Positions 46,833 through 56,076 of a stretch of 64,000 nt of DNA are shown one piece after another. Under the pieces are notes generated by a model, which saw nothing but the letters and a program-made list of their open reading frames with translations, searched no databases and had not been told where the DNA came from. Positions within the stretch are counted from its first letter, which is position 1. Every line of letters begins with the position of its first letter. A program made the position numbers and the translations under genes. The DNA comes from Geopseudomonas sagittaria (lineage in GTDB: Bacteria; Pseudomonadota; Gammaproteobacteria; Pseudomonadales; Pseudomonadaceae), in NCBI RefSeq assembly GCF_900115715.1, contig NZ_FOXM01000003.1:124001-188000 (forward strand), in the 5' to 3' direction.

Positions 46833-48524
46833 TCAGAAAGTGTGCGAAACGCTGAAGGCAATGAAGTCGCGGTCGGCGTTGGTCTGTTCGTAGGTCTTGA
46901 TGCCGCCGATGTTGATCGGCGCCGAGGGGCCGAAGAAGCCGTTGTAGGCCAGGCTGAAGTTGATCGACTTCAGGTAGTCACCGGCGATGCCGATGTTGTA
47001 GTTGCCGCCCTTGGACTGGCTGAAGCCGCCGACCGCCGAGGAGCGGCCGTCGATGCCGTAGCCGAAGCCCATCGGTACCGACAGGTCGAGGCCGTCGAGC
47101 ACCTGGAAGTAGGTCGGGGTGAACACCACGCGCATGGCGGTGGCGTCGCGGGTGGCGTTGGGGTCGAGCATGTCGCGGTTCTTGTCCACGCTCAGCGTGC
47201 GGTTCCATGCCAGCTCGGCAAGGATGACCGCCGAGTCCCAGAAGGTGCCGGTGGGCAGCACGTTGATCATGTTGATCTGCGCATGGGCGGTCTTGCCCAC
47301 GGCATACAGCGGGTTGTGGTCGTTGTCGCCGACCGGCACCGGCGCGACCGCGCTGAGGTCGGCCACGGTCAGGCTGACCAGCGGGGCGTCGTGGCGGATC
47401 GAGGCCTCGAAGCCGACGTTGGCGTTGCCGATGCCGCGGTTGGCACTGAAGCCGAAGGCGGTGATGTCCTCCGGGAACACCAGCATGTACTCGCCCTGCT
47501 TGTCCCCCGGCTGGCCCGCACCGACGTTGGCCCCCGGGCGCACCTGCACCTGGAAGTTCTTGTCGTGGTAGCGCACGGCATACAGGCCGAAGTCGGTATC
47601 CAGCTCATCGGAGCGGTAGCGCAGCTGGATGCCGCCCTGCCCCGAGTCGCGCGCCTCGATATCCTTGCCGCGGTAGAAGGAAGCTACCGGCCCGACGCCC
47701 GGCGCCGTGGCGAGGATGATGCGCTCGCCGCCCTCGTCGAGCAGGTCGGCCGGGCTGAAGTAGCTGCCGGCACCCGGCAGACGGTTGCTCTCCCACTCGA
47801 ACTGGTAGTAGGCGCCCACCGAGAAGTTGGGAGTCAGCTGCAGCTGGGTGGAGAACTGCTTGACCGGCAGGCCGAGCTCCTTGAACTGCGAGTTGGGCAC
47901 CGAGATCGCCTTGACCACGTCGATCGGCTGCTGGGCGGCGGCGATGCCGTTGTTGCCGAAGAACAGGCTCTCGCCGTACAGCAGGGCATGCTGGCCGAGC
48001 CGGGCCACGCCCCACATCTCCTCGCCCAGGTTGAAGTCGCTGTAGACGAAGGCGTCGAGGAACTCGGCGTCGCGGCCGTGCAGGTCGCGGGTGTCGTCGG
48101 TGAACTCGTCGTGGTCGACGCTGAAGGCGTTGGCGGTATCCGGGGAGTCGTTGTCGTTGTCCTTGTTGTAGACATCGTCGTACCAGGCCGCGCCGCTGAC
48201 GCGGAAACCGGCGCCGTTGCGCGAGACATCCAGCTCGGAGAGCAGGTCGACGCGATTGGAAATGATCCCCTGATCGAAGTTGCGGTCGCCATCGTCCAGG
48301 TTCGGGTCGGCGACCAGCTTGTCGTGCTGGTCCTTAACCCGCCAGGCATTGCTGTATTTAACGGTGTTGTCCCAGCGCACTTCCCAATCGTTGCCAGTCT
48401 CGAACTGGAAGGCCTGCGCCGGCATATTGGGCAGCAACAGGATTGCGACGCTCAGGGCAGAAAGTTTGAAAGCTTTTTCAACCACGCAGGCAGAGCCGAC
48501 AGTGAACTGTCTTTTATTAGCCAT
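46833..48524 (-). CDS. DUF1302 family outer-membrane porin-like protein, copy 2
   Basis: 563 residues from the ATG at 48524, with GAGGTG upstream. A long signal region (about 1-40, ending NMPAQA) is followed by FETGNDWEVRWDNTVKYSNA, GDRNFDQGIISNRVDLLSEL, and beta-rich repeats to a C-terminal SVSHTF. The terminal Phe fits an outer-membrane barrel. Paired with DUF1329 as in cluster A. The copy in cluster A is about 30 residues shorter at the N-terminus. Confidence 0.89.
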   Translation of the reverse strand: MANKRQFTVGSACVVEKAFKLSALSVAILLLPNMPAQAFQFETGNDWEVRWDNTVKYSNAWRVKDQHDKLVADPNLDDGDRNFDQGIISNRVDLLSELDVSRNGAGFRVSGAAWYDDVYNKDNDNDSPDTANAFSVDHDEFTDDTRDLHGRDAEFLDAFVYSDFNLGEEMWGVARLGQHALLYGESLFFGNNGIAAAQQPIDVVKAISVPNSQFKELGLPVKQFSTQLQLTPNFSVGAYYQFEWESNRLPGAGSYFSPADLLDEGGERIILATAPGVGPVASFYRGKDIEARDSGQGGIQLRYRSDELDTDFGLYAVRYHDKNFQVQVRPGANVGAGQPGDKQGEYMLVFPEDITAFGFSANRGIGNANVGFEASIRHDAPLVSLTVADLSAVAPVPVGDNDHNPLYAVGKTAHAQINMINVLPTGTFWDSAVILAELAWNRTLSVDKNRDMLDPNATRDATAMRVVFTPTYFQVLDGLDLSVPMGFGYGIDGRSSAVGGFSQSKGGNYNIGIAGDYLKSINFSLAYNGFFGPSAPINIGGIKTYEQTNADRDFIAFSVSHTF

Positions 48525-48633
48525 TTGAACACCTCGAATGACGGTAACCCGTCTTTTATTGTTATGGGGTGACTGCCGGAGCCAGGCTGCCGGCAGTGGC
48601 ATACATCCGATTACACAAGTTCCCCCGAACAGC

Positions 48634-49854
48634 TCAGTCGTTGATCGATACCGGCTCGAGGCCGAAGATCATCGGCGGCAACTGCTGGCCGAGCAGGTAG
48701 GCACCGAGCATGCCGGCGGTGTCGTCGGCGTTCTGGGTGATGTGGTTGGCGGCGGCGATGACGTCGCGCAGGATGCGTTGCAGCGGGTTGTCCAAGTAGA
48801 TACCGCGCGCCGAAGTGGCCTTGAACAGCAGCATCACCGCTTCCTCGCACTCGCGGCCGACGCGGGCGATGTCGAGCATGTAGTGGACGCGCTCGAAGGT
48901 CGGTACCAGTTCGCGGCGCTCCACGATCTCGGTGCTCTCGGCCATCATCTGCAGCAGGCGGGCGCGGGCGGTGCGCACACGCACCACGGCATTGCCCAGG
49001 CGGTCCTTGACGTAGGGGCTGAGCGCCGCGCTGTTGCCGTCGGTGGTGTTGGTGCGCACGCTCATCTGGCGGATGTACTCGTCGACGCCGCCCTGGGCCA
49101 TGCCGACGATCAGCGAGGACACCGCGCCGAAGAACACCTGGTTGAACGGGTACAGGTAGTGGTTGCCGCGCTCGCTGTACTCGTACTTGATCAGGCTGTG
49201 CGCGCGGTGATAGGGCACGAAGGCATCCTTGACCAGCAGGCTCTTGCTGCCGGTGCCGGCCAGGCCGAAGGTGTGCCAGTCGTCGATGATCTCGTAGTCG
49301 TCGGCCGACACCAGCATCGACAGGCGGTCGATCACCTTGCCGTCGGCGTCCTTGCGCAGGCCGCCGAGGAAGGCCCACTGGCCGTGGTCACAGCCGCTGG
49401 AGGTCTTCCAGGTGCCGCTGATGCGGTAGCCACCCTCGACTTCCTCGACCTTGCCGAAGGGCGGGTAGGACGAGGCGATGATGGTGCGGTCGTCAGCGCC
49501 CCACACGTCCAGGCAGGCCTGCTCGGGCATGCTGCCGAATTCCCACTGGTGGATGCCGAGGATCATCATGTTCCAGGCGCTGCTGCAGCAGCCGCGGCCC
49601 AGTTCCATCAGCACCTTGTAGAACACGCTGGGGTTCATTTCCCAGCCGCCGAAGCGGGCCGGCTGGAGGATCTTGAAGAACCCGGCATCGACGAACGCCT
49701 GGATGGTTTCCTTCGAGACCATGCGGTTCTTTTCCACCGACGTGGCCTTTTCCAGCAGCATCGGGATCAGGTCGCGGGCGCGCTGCAGCAGTTCGGCCTC
49801 GCTGGGAATCTGCTGGCAGGCCATGACTTCGGACTTCTTCAGGACTTGGCTCAT
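48634..49854 (-). CDS. Flavin-dependent monooxygenase, oxygenase component (HsaA/HpaH C2 type), copy 3
   Basis: 406 residues. Motifs LGRGCCSSAWNMMILGIHQW, YRISGTWKTSSGCDHGQWAF, GLAGTGSKSLLVKDAFVPYH, more diverged than copies 1 and 2 and closer to the HsaA pattern in SGCDHGQW. It should convert a phenol to a catechol with reduced flavin from the C1-type reductase at 34422. It is the third gene of the leftward block that begins at the sigma-54 promoter. Start at 49854. Confidence 0.88.
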   Translation of the reverse strand: MSQVLKKSEVMACQQIPSEAELLQRARDLIPMLLEKATSVEKNRMVSKETIQAFVDAGFFKILQPARFGGWEMNPSVFYKVLMELGRGCCSSAWNMMILGIHQWEFGSMPEQACLDVWGADDRTIIASSYPPFGKVEEVEGGYRISGTWKTSSGCDHGQWAFLGGLRKDADGKVIDRLSMLVSADDYEIIDDWHTFGLAGTGSKSLLVKDAFVPYHRAHSLIKYEYSERGNHYLYPFNQVFFGAVSSLIVGMAQGGVDEYIRQMSVRTNTTDGNSAALSPYVKDRLGNAVVRVRTARARLLQMMAESTEIVERRELVPTFERVHYMLDIARVGRECEEAVMLLFKATSARGIYLDNPLQRILRDVIAAANHITQNADDTAGMLGAYLLGQQLPPMIFGLEPVSIND

Positions 49855-49937
49855 GTTGGTATCTCGCAATTATTTTTATTGGCTAGCCGGATCGGGAATC
49901 CGGATCGAAACGGCAGGTCTGTCCTGTTCGGCGGGCG

Positions 49938-50816
49938 TCACAGCTTTCCGCTGGCCAGGAACTGCAACATCACCCGGTTGAACTCCTGCGGATCCTCGTA
50001 TTGCGGCCAGTGCCCGGCCTCGGTCTGCATCACGTACAACTGGCCCTTGGGCAGGCGCGGCAGGGCGGCCTCGGCGGCGGCGACGTCGTGGATCGGGTTG
50101 TGGGTGGTCCACAGCAGCAGGGTTTCGCATTGCACCTTTTCCAGCTCGATCATGTCCGGCTTGCCACCGTCCTTGACCTTCTTCAGGCGCGCGTAGATCA
50201 GCGGCGCGCACTGCTGGTAGCCCGCCGAGGAGTAGAAGGTCAGCCGCGACTGGATCAGCTCGTCGGTCAGCAGGTGCCAGTTGCCCTCGTAGAGCAGCCA
50301 CTGCATGCGCTCGCGGATGCTCTCGAAGGTCGGCGCCTGACCGAAGCTGCGGGCCGACAGTTCGGCCAGGTACTTGAGGTCGGCGCGGCCCTTGTCGCTG
50401 ACCACCGGAATGCCGCCGGTGGTGTTGAGCACCGCACGCTTGATGCGCTGCGGATAGCGCACCGCGAAGTCGCCGGTGACCACCCCGCCCAGCGACTCGC
50501 CGGAGATGTGCGCCTGCGGGATGTCCAGCGCATCCATCAGCTCGCGTAGCTGCTCGACGTAGTCGGCAATCGAGTACTCGATGTCGGTTTTCTTCGCCGA
50601 CAGGCCGTGGCCGACGTAGTCGAAGGCAATCACGTGATAGTGCTCACCGAGAGCCACCACGTTCTTGGCGTAGGCCTCCAGGTGACCGCCGATGCCGTGC
50701 ATCAGGATCAGCGTTTCGGCCTTGCCGTGGCCGGCTTCGGCGATGCGGGTGCGGCCATAGGTGGGCAGATCGACGTAGCGGATCTCGGCGCCCAGAAAGT
50801 CCAGCCAGATGCTCAT
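49938..50816 (-). CDS. Alpha/beta hydrolase (meta-cleavage product hydrolase-like) with unusual acid position
   Basis: 292 residues from the ATG at 50816. LMHGIGGHLEAY oxyanion region, nucleophile S108 in ISGESLGGVVTGDF, and His in TEAGHWPQYEDPQEFNRVML. At the position of the triad Asp (WGRDD in BphD) the sequence is LWTTHNPIHD, with Asn in place of the usual Asp; another Asp three or four residues later may serve. It sits between the extradiol dioxygenase and monooxygenase 3, which argues for action on their ring-fission product. Confidence 0.82.
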   Translation of the reverse strand: MSIWLDFLGAEIRYVDLPTYGRTRIAEAGHGKAETLILMHGIGGHLEAYAKNVVALGEHYHVIAFDYVGHGLSAKKTDIEYSIADYVEQLRELMDALDIPQAHISGESLGGVVTGDFAVRYPQRIKRAVLNTTGGIPVVSDKGRADLKYLAELSARSFGQAPTFESIRERMQWLLYEGNWHLLTDELIQSRLTFYSSAGYQQCAPLIYARLKKVKDGGKPDMIELEKVQCETLLLWTTHNPIHDVAAAEAALPRLPKGQLYVMQTEAGHWPQYEDPQEFNRVMLQFLASGKL

Positions 50817-50838
50817 GTTCGGTTCTCCGCTTGTTCGG

Positions 50839-51738
50839 TCAGGCAATCACGTTGCGCTTGTGGCCCCAGTCGCTGAGCTGGGAGTAGCTGCGCACTTCCC
50901 AGTCGGCGTCGTCGATCACCACGCCGCCCCAGCCCATTTCGAAGTTGAAGCCCGACGGCGTGCGCGCGTAGAAGGAGAACATGCGGTCGTTCGGGTGATG
51001 ACCCAGCTCCAGGGCCACCGGAATGCCGGCCTTCACCGTGCGGTCATAGGCCAGGCCGACGTCGTCGAGGTCTTCCACCTGCAACATCAGGTGGTTGAGG
51101 GTCTTGGTGGCCATCGGGTTTTCGGCGGTGGCGATCGAGTGGTGGCGGCCGCTGGCGGAGTGGAAGAAGGTCGCATCCACCAGCACGCCGGGCATGACCT
51201 CCTCACGGATGTAGTCGCTGACCCGCAGCTTGAGCACGTCCTTGTAGAAGCTCACGGTCTGCTCGCCCTTGCCGGCCTTGGCGAACGGCAGGATGTGACC
51301 GACGCCCAGCTCGCCGCAGACGAAGCGGCTTTTCAGCACAGTGGAGCGGAACGGGTCCTGCAGCCTGGCCACGTGCGGGCCGAAGAAGAACTCATGGGTG
51401 AAACCGTTGGGGTCCTGGCAGGCGTAGGCCTTTTCCACCTTGCGCCGCTGCAGGGTCTGCGGCGGTACGGCGGTGACCTCGACGCCCTTGTCGCGCAGCT
51501 CGGCCACATACTCCTCGAGGGCCCGCTCGGTCTTCAGCTCCCAGCCGGCGACCAGCAGGTCGTCGATGCTGTTCTCTTCCAGGAAGATGCGCTGCTGGTG
51601 CTCGTCCATGCGCAGGCTCATGCCCTGCGCGTCGCGCTGGCCAACCTGCAGACCGAGGATCTCGGTGGCGAACCACTGCCACTGATCCAGATCGCTGACA
51701 CCCAGGCCGACATAACCCAGTGAGTTGATCTCTGCCAC
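50839..51738 (-). CDS. Extradiol ring-cleavage dioxygenase (two-domain VOC, BphC/HsaC type), copy 2
   Basis: 299 residues from a GTG at 51738 with AGGA upstream. Iron ligands H148 (GVGHILP), H216 (LNHLMLQV) and E267 (FNFEMGWGG); H199/H200 (GRHHS), H247/H248 (GHHPNDR) and Y257 fit the catalytic sphere. First gene after the sigma-54 promoter at 51834-51849 and divergent from the V4R activator. It should open the catechol made by the monooxygenase two genes downstream. Confidence 0.93.
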   Translation of the reverse strand: MAEINSLGYVGLGVSDLDQWQWFATEILGLQVGQRDAQGMSLRMDEHQQRIFLEENSIDDLLVAGWELKTERALEEYVAELRDKGVEVTAVPPQTLQRRKVEKAYACQDPNGFTHEFFFGPHVARLQDPFRSTVLKSRFVCGELGVGHILPFAKAGKGEQTVSFYKDVLKLRVSDYIREEVMPGVLVDATFFHSASGRHHSIATAENPMATKTLNHLMLQVEDLDDVGLAYDRTVKAGIPVALELGHHPNDRMFSFYARTPSGFNFEMGWGGVVIDDADWEVRSYSQLSDWGHKRNVIA

Positions 51739-51833
51739 TTCACGTTCCTCTGTTGTTTTTATTGTTCCGGAGACCCTTGCCCACCGCCCCGGCCTGTTGC
51801 GCCGAGAGAGCTGCCGGCGCTTTCCCTAGATAG

Positions 51834-51849
51834 AGCAACGCCCGTGCCA
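51834..51849 (-). promoter_or_regulatory. Sigma-54 (-24/-12) promoter of the cluster B leftward operon
   Basis: On the minus strand: TGGCAC-n5-TTGCT, a consensus -24/-12 element with GG and GC 10 bases apart. It lies 95 bp upstream of the extradiol dioxygenase start and next to the sigma-54 activator gene, which is transcribed away from it. Confidence 0.9.
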
Positions 51850-51963
51850 GCACCTGAAAAGGCGCCGACAAATCCTGAGAATCCGTTTGTTTTCAACGAG
51901 ATAGGATTTGGCTAAAGAGATTTCTGGGCGCATTGCGCAGCCCCTTGCGGCGGACAGCCCTTG

Positions 51964-51991
51964 CGAATTTTCCGCAGGCACCGAAAATTCG
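51964..51991. promoter_or_regulatory. Candidate upstream activator site for the V4R regulator
   Basis: CGAATTTTC and GAAAATTCG, 9-bp arms 10 bp apart, about 115 bp upstream of the sigma-54 promoter, a usual distance for enhancer sites of XylR/DmpR-type activators. A weaker repeat (AAATCCT / AGGATTT) lies at 51870-51909. Confidence 0.55.
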
Positions 51992-52106
51992 GAACGAAAA
52001 ATGTGAAATCGTCGACGACGCTTGTCCGGAGCCTCCCGAACAGGAGATGCTGGCGACCAATCTCGGCAGCGAATTGCGGATAACTACAAGCAGCACAGGC
52101 ACATAC

Positions 52107-53960
52107 ATGAGCACGACCACGAGCGAAGACGGCGCAGGCGCACGCAAGGGAAGGCGCAGCGACTCGCGTGGCATCATCACCGACCTGCGTTTCCCCGACA
52201 TGCAGGACCTCACCGAGCACCTGTTCTTCAACCCCCAGGAAGGGATGATCTGGCTCGGCGAGAAACGCATGCTCCTGCTGCAAGCCGAAGCCGTCGGCGC
52301 CCTGCGCCAGGAGCTGATCGACTCCATGGGGGTCGAGTTCACCCGCGGCGTGTTCACCCGCATCGGCTATCTCACCGGCCTGCGCGATGCCGACCTGGCC
52401 ATCAAGACCCGCACCAGCGGCACCCAGCTCGACATCCTCGCCGCCGGTGCGCAGCTGCACGCCCTGGCCGGCATGGTCGAGGTCACCCCGATATGCATCG
52501 AATTCGACCAGAGCAAGGGCTACCTGTACGGCGAGTTCCTCTGGAAGCACTCGGTGGAGAGCGACCTGCACGTGGCCAGCAACGGCACCAGCAGCGATCC
52601 GGTCTGCTGGATGGAAGTGGGCTACAGCTCGGGCTTCCTGACCCGCCTGATGGGCAAGCGCATCCTGGTGCGCGAGACCGAGTGCGGGGCCTGCGGCGAC
52701 GAGGTCTGTCGGGCCGTGGCGCGGCCGGTGGAGGAATGGGACGACGCCGAGGCAGACCTCAAGTACTTCCAGCCGCGCGCCGCCGACCATCGCCGCGGCG
52801 CGCCGGCACCCCAACCCTCCGAGAAACCCGCGGCGCCCAGCCTGGTCGCCGCGCCCTTCGGCCTGACCCAGCCGCGCAGCAGCCTGGTCGAGCTGGATCG
52901 CCCGGTGGGCAGCTCGGCGGCCTATCATTCGGCGCTGCACAAGATCCTGCGGGTGGCCACCACCAACGCCACCGTTCTGCTGCTCGGCGAGAGCGGCGTG
53001 GGCAAGACCATGTTCGCCCACGAGGTGCATGCCAACAGCCGGCGCGTGAACGGCCCCTTCGTGGAGATCAACTGCGCGGCCATCCCCGAGGCGCTGATCG
53101 AGTCCGAGCTGTTCGGCGTGCAGCGCGGCGCCTACTCCGGCGCCACCGAACCGCGCGCCGGGCGCTTCGAATACGCCGATGGCGGCACCATCTTCCTCGA
53201 CGAGATCGGCACCCTCAGCATGACCGCGCAGAGCAAGCTGCTGCGGGTGCTGCAGAGCGGCGAGCTGGAGCGCCTGGGCAGCAACAAGACCATCAAGGTG
53301 GACGTGCGGGTGATCGCCGCGACCAACGAGGATCTGACCGTGGCGGTCAAGGAGGGACGCTTTCGCAGCGACCTGTTCTACCGGCTCAACGTGTTCCCGG
53401 TGACCATCGCCCCGCTGCGCGAGCGCAAGGACGACCTGCCGCTGCTGCTGGACGTGTGCGTCACCAAGCTGTCGGCGCTGCACGGCCGGCGGCTGGCCGG
53501 CATCACCCCGCGGGCGCTGCAGGCGCTTCTCGACCATCACTGGCCGGGCAATATCCGCGAGTTCGAGAACGTCATCGAACGCGCGGTGATCCTCGCCGAT
53601 GACGACGACGCCATCGACCTGCGCCACCTCTCCGGCCTCAACCAGAGCGGACAGCGCGAGCGCGTTGGCACGGTCAGCTGGGAGGCCGGTCCGGCCATCG
53701 GCATCCGCCTGCCGGAAAGCGAGCCGTCCGGGGTCGGCCTCGCCCAGCAGGAAAACGCCAGCCACGAGCAACTGCTCAATCTGGCCAAGCGCACCCTGCA
53801 GCGCGGGCCGGTCAAGCTGCCGGATATCGAGGAGGTGTACATCGAGGTCGCCATGGAGCAGTGCGAGGGCAACGTGTCCAAGGCCGCCACCCTGCTCGGC
53901 ATGACCCGCGCCCAACTCGACTACCGGCTGAAGAAGATGGCGCCGAGCGGGGAGTCCTGA
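52107..53960 (+). CDS. Sigma-54-dependent activator with V4R phenol-sensing domain (XylR/DmpR/MopR family)
   Basis: 617 residues from the ATG at 52107; the frame is open further upstream and an ATG at 52047 is an alternative. N-terminal XylR_N and V4R domains (about 25-215) keep the residues known from MopR: H118 and W146 (equivalent to the phenol-contacting H106 and W134) and the zinc set C167, E190, C193 and C201. The AAA+ domain has Walker A GESGVGKT (294-301) and, in the sigma-54 contact loop, GAYSGA (341-346) instead of GAFTGA. A Fis-type helix-turn-helix ends the protein ([20 protein letters not shown]). It should switch on the divergent operon when a phenol is bound. Confidence 0.93.
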   Translation: MSTTTSEDGAGARKGRRSDSRGIITDLRFPDMQDLTEHLFFNPQEGMIWLGEKRMLLLQAEAVGALRQELIDSMGVEFTRGVFTRIGYLTGLRDADLAIKTRTSGTQLDILAAGAQLHALAGMVEVTPICIEFDQSKGYLYGEFLWKHSVESDLHVASNGTSSDPVCWMEVGYSSGFLTRLMGKRILVRETECGACGDEVCRAVARPVEEWDDAEADLKYFQPRAADHRRGAPAPQPSEKPAAPSLVAAPFGLTQPRSSLVELDRPVGSSAAYHSALHKILRVATTNATVLLLGESGVGKTMFAHEVHANSRRVNGPFVEINCAAIPEALIESELFGVQRGAYSGATEPRAGRFEYADGGTIFLDEIGTLSMTAQSKLLRVLQSGELERLGSNKTIKVDVRVIAATNEDLTVAVKEGRFRSDLFYRLNVFPVTIAPLRERKDDLPLLLDVCVTKLSALHGRRLAGITPRALQALLDHHWPGNIREFENVIERAVILADDDDAIDLRHLSGLNQSGQRERVGTVSWEAGPAIGIRLPESEPSGVGLAQQENASHEQLLNLAKRTLQRGPVKLPDIEEVYIEVAMEQCEGNVSKAATLLGMTRAQLDYRLKKMAPSGES

Positions 53961-54099
53961 AAGCTCGGCGCCTCAGGCTTGCGGCGTTGCCATCGGCCCC
54001 GGAAGAAAGGCACCCGTGGCCGCTAGCGGCAGCGGGATCGCCCTGCAAGCCTGCGGACAGCCCGCGGCGATCCGCGAGCCATCCCGGCCCTGCCGAGCG

Positions 54100-54606
54100 T
54101 CAAGCCTCGCCCAGATAGTCCTTCTTGCCGAGCTCGACACCGTTGTGGCGCAAGATGGCGTAAGCGGTGGTCAGGTGGAAATAGAAGTTGGGCAGGACGA
54201 AGCCCAGCAGATAGGTTCGCCCGGTGAAGTGGATTTCCTGGTCGTGGGCCTTGAGCACGATGGCGCGCTCCTCGCTGCCGTCGACCTGCTCCGGCGCCAC
54301 GCTCTTCAGGAAGGCCACGGTCTTGGCGAGGCGTTCCTGCAACTCGGCAAAGCTGGTTTCGGTATCGGCATAGCTCGGCACCTCGATACCGGCCAGACGC
54401 GCGGCACAGCCCTTGGCCGTGTCGGAGACGATCTGCACCTGACGCACCAGCGGCAGCATGTCGGGAGCGAGCCGGGCGTTAAGGAAGACTTCCGGGGCGA
54501 TTTTCCGCGCGGCGGCATGGGCGGCAGCCTTGGCGAGGATGGCCGCCAGATTATCCAGGCCACGGAGGAGCATCGGGATGGAAGCTTGGTACATGGAGAG
54601 GGACAT
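54100..54606 (-). CDS. DUF1993 family protein
   Basis: 168 residues from the ATG at 54606. MSLSMYQASIPMLLRGLDNL opens the protein and a C-terminal PNFYFHLTTAYAILRHNGVE segment closes it; both are hallmarks of DUF1993, a helical bundle related to the DinB-like fold. The family function is not established. It is a single gene converging with the sigma-54 activator gene; no link to the pathway is visible. Confidence 0.87.
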   Translation of the reverse strand: MSLSMYQASIPMLLRGLDNLAAILAKAAAHAAARKIAPEVFLNARLAPDMLPLVRQVQIVSDTAKGCAARLAGIEVPSYADTETSFAELQERLAKTVAFLKSVAPEQVDGSEERAIVLKAHDQEIHFTGRTYLLGFVLPNFYFHLTTAYAILRHNGVELGKKDYLGEA

Positions 54607-54742
54607 GCGCTGATTCCTGGCAGGGGGATCGGGCTGGCGCCCGATCCGGGGTTGCAATAACGCCGTGCTGCTCGGCGTTGACGACTTCAAGATAGCCGAT
54701 GGCGCCCACCCTGCATGAGCGCCAGCGCACGGGTTGCTCCCC

Positions 54743-55318
54743 TCAGCCGAAGGCCGTCTCGGAATTGGCCGCCGTGCAGAAGCGCGCGATGCTGGCCACC
54801 GAGTTGGCGTGCTCCTCGGCCGACGGCGAGGCGCAGCAGTCCTCCAGCAGCACCACGTCGAAGTCACGGTCGTGGGCGTCGCGCACGGTGGCCTGGACCA
54901 CCGCCTGGGTGCTCACCCCGCTGCAGTAGATGCGCTCGATGCCCTCGCGCTTGAGCAGCAGCTCCAGCCGGGTCTGGTAGAACGGCGAGACGCGGTGCTT
55001 GACGATGTCCCACTCGCCGGCCTGCGGCGCCAGCGCCGCGTGCACCTGGCCACCCCAGGCGTTCATCTTGAGGATGCCGTTCCTGGCGATCGGGCCGAAC
55101 ACCTGCGAGTTCGGGTTGGCCTCGCGGTGATCGTCGGAGAACGCCACGCGCACGAAGGCCACCGGGATGCCCTTGCCGCGCGCCTTCTCGATGGCCGCGG
55201 CGGTGCGCGCAATGATCTCGCGCGAGCGCACCTGCTCGCCCAGCGGCGACTTGCCGCTGGCGCCGTCTTCGTGGATCAGGTCGTTCTGCATGTCCAGAAC
55301 CAGATAGATGCTCTTCAT
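54743..55318 (-). CDS. Isochorismatase-fold hydrolase lacking the usual catalytic Cys
   Basis: 191 residues. The catalytic Asp is in YLVLDMQNDLIH (D9) and the Lys in DIVKHRVSPFY, but the Cys of the cysteine-hydrolase motif (G-V-S-T-x-x-C) is replaced: the segment reads SGVSTQAVVQATVRDAHDRD. Nicotinamidases and other amidases of this fold need the Cys, while isochorismatases such as EntB and PhzD do not have it. It may cleave a vinyl-ether or be a non-amidase. Leftward and 25 bp from the SDR gene upstream. Confidence 0.85.
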   Translation of the reverse strand: MKSIYLVLDMQNDLIHEDGASGKSPLGEQVRSREIIARTAAAIEKARGKGIPVAFVRVAFSDDHREANPNSQVFGPIARNGILKMNAWGGQVHAALAPQAGEWDIVKHRVSPFYQTRLELLLKREGIERIYCSGVSTQAVVQATVRDAHDRDFDVVLLEDCCASPSAEEHANSVASIARFCTAANSETAFG

Positions 55319-55343
55319 TGTTTCAAGTCTCTGCTGGGTTGAA

Positions 55344-56075
55344 TCAGTCGCACCACAGGGCGCCGTTGATGTCGAGGATTTCGCCGCTGATGAAGCCGGC
55401 CTTGTCGGAGAGCAGGAAGGCCACCGCCTCGGCGACCTCCTCGGCGCGGCCCATGCGCCCGAGCGGGATCAGCGCGCGCAGGGTCTCGGGGAAGGTGGTG
55501 GTCATGTCGGTGGCGATCGGGCCGGGCGCCACGGCGTTGACCCGCACGCCGCGGCTGGCCAGCTCCTTGGCGAGGAACTGGGTCAGGCTGTGCACCGCCG
55601 CCTTGGACATGCCGTAGGCCACGTTGCCGGCGCTGGCCTGCTCGGCCGGGTCCAGCCACGGGCGGGCATTGCCGCCGTTCTTGCCGACCACCGAGCCGAT
55701 GTTGACGATGGCGCCGCGGCAACGGTCGGCCATGCGCCGGCCGACCAGCTGGCACGGGATCAGCGTGCCCTGCACGTTGATGCGCAGCACCCGCTGCAGC
55801 TCGGCCTCGTCCAGATCCAGCGCGCTGCCCCTGGAGACCACCCCGGCCACGTTGACCAGCGCGTCGATCTCGCCCAGCTCGCGCTCGACCTCCTCCACCG
55901 CCGCCGCCACGGCGGCGCGCGCGGACACGTCGCAGGCGCGGAACCAGGTGCCGGCCGGCAGCGTCGCCGGCTCGCTGAGGTCGAGCGCCGCCACCCGGTA
56001 GCCCTGCGCCGCCAGCAGCCGGCACACCGCGCTGCCGATGGCGCCGCCGGCGCCGGTCACCACTGCCACGGCCAT
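55344..56075 (-). CDS. Short-chain dehydrogenase/reductase
   Basis: 243-residue classical SDR: VTGAGGAIGSAVCRLLAAQG, NVAG, catalytic Ser in NIGSVVGKNGG and Y-x3-K in YGMSKAAVHSL. The ATG at 56075 is one base after the stop of the FAD dehydrogenase gene upstream, so the two are coupled. Acts with the TcuA-like enzyme and the isochorismatase-fold protein in one operon whose substrate is unknown. Confidence 0.9.
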   Translation of the reverse strand: MAVAVVTGAGGAIGSAVCRLLAAQGYRVAALDLSEPATLPAGTWFRACDVSARAAVAAAVEEVERELGEIDALVNVAGVVSRGSALDLDEAELQRVLRINVQGTLIPCQLVGRRMADRCRGAIVNIGSVVGKNGGNARPWLDPAEQASAGNVAYGMSKAAVHSLTQFLAKELASRGVRVNAVAPGPIATDMTTTFPETLRALIPLGRMGRAEEVAEAVAFLLSDKAGFISGEILDINGALWCD

Positions 56076-56076
56076 C

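Noticed and set aside
51912-53915. An open frame on the minus strand opposite the V4R activator
   Set aside because: It is antisense to a gene with clear domains and conserved residues, and its product has no recognisable motif.
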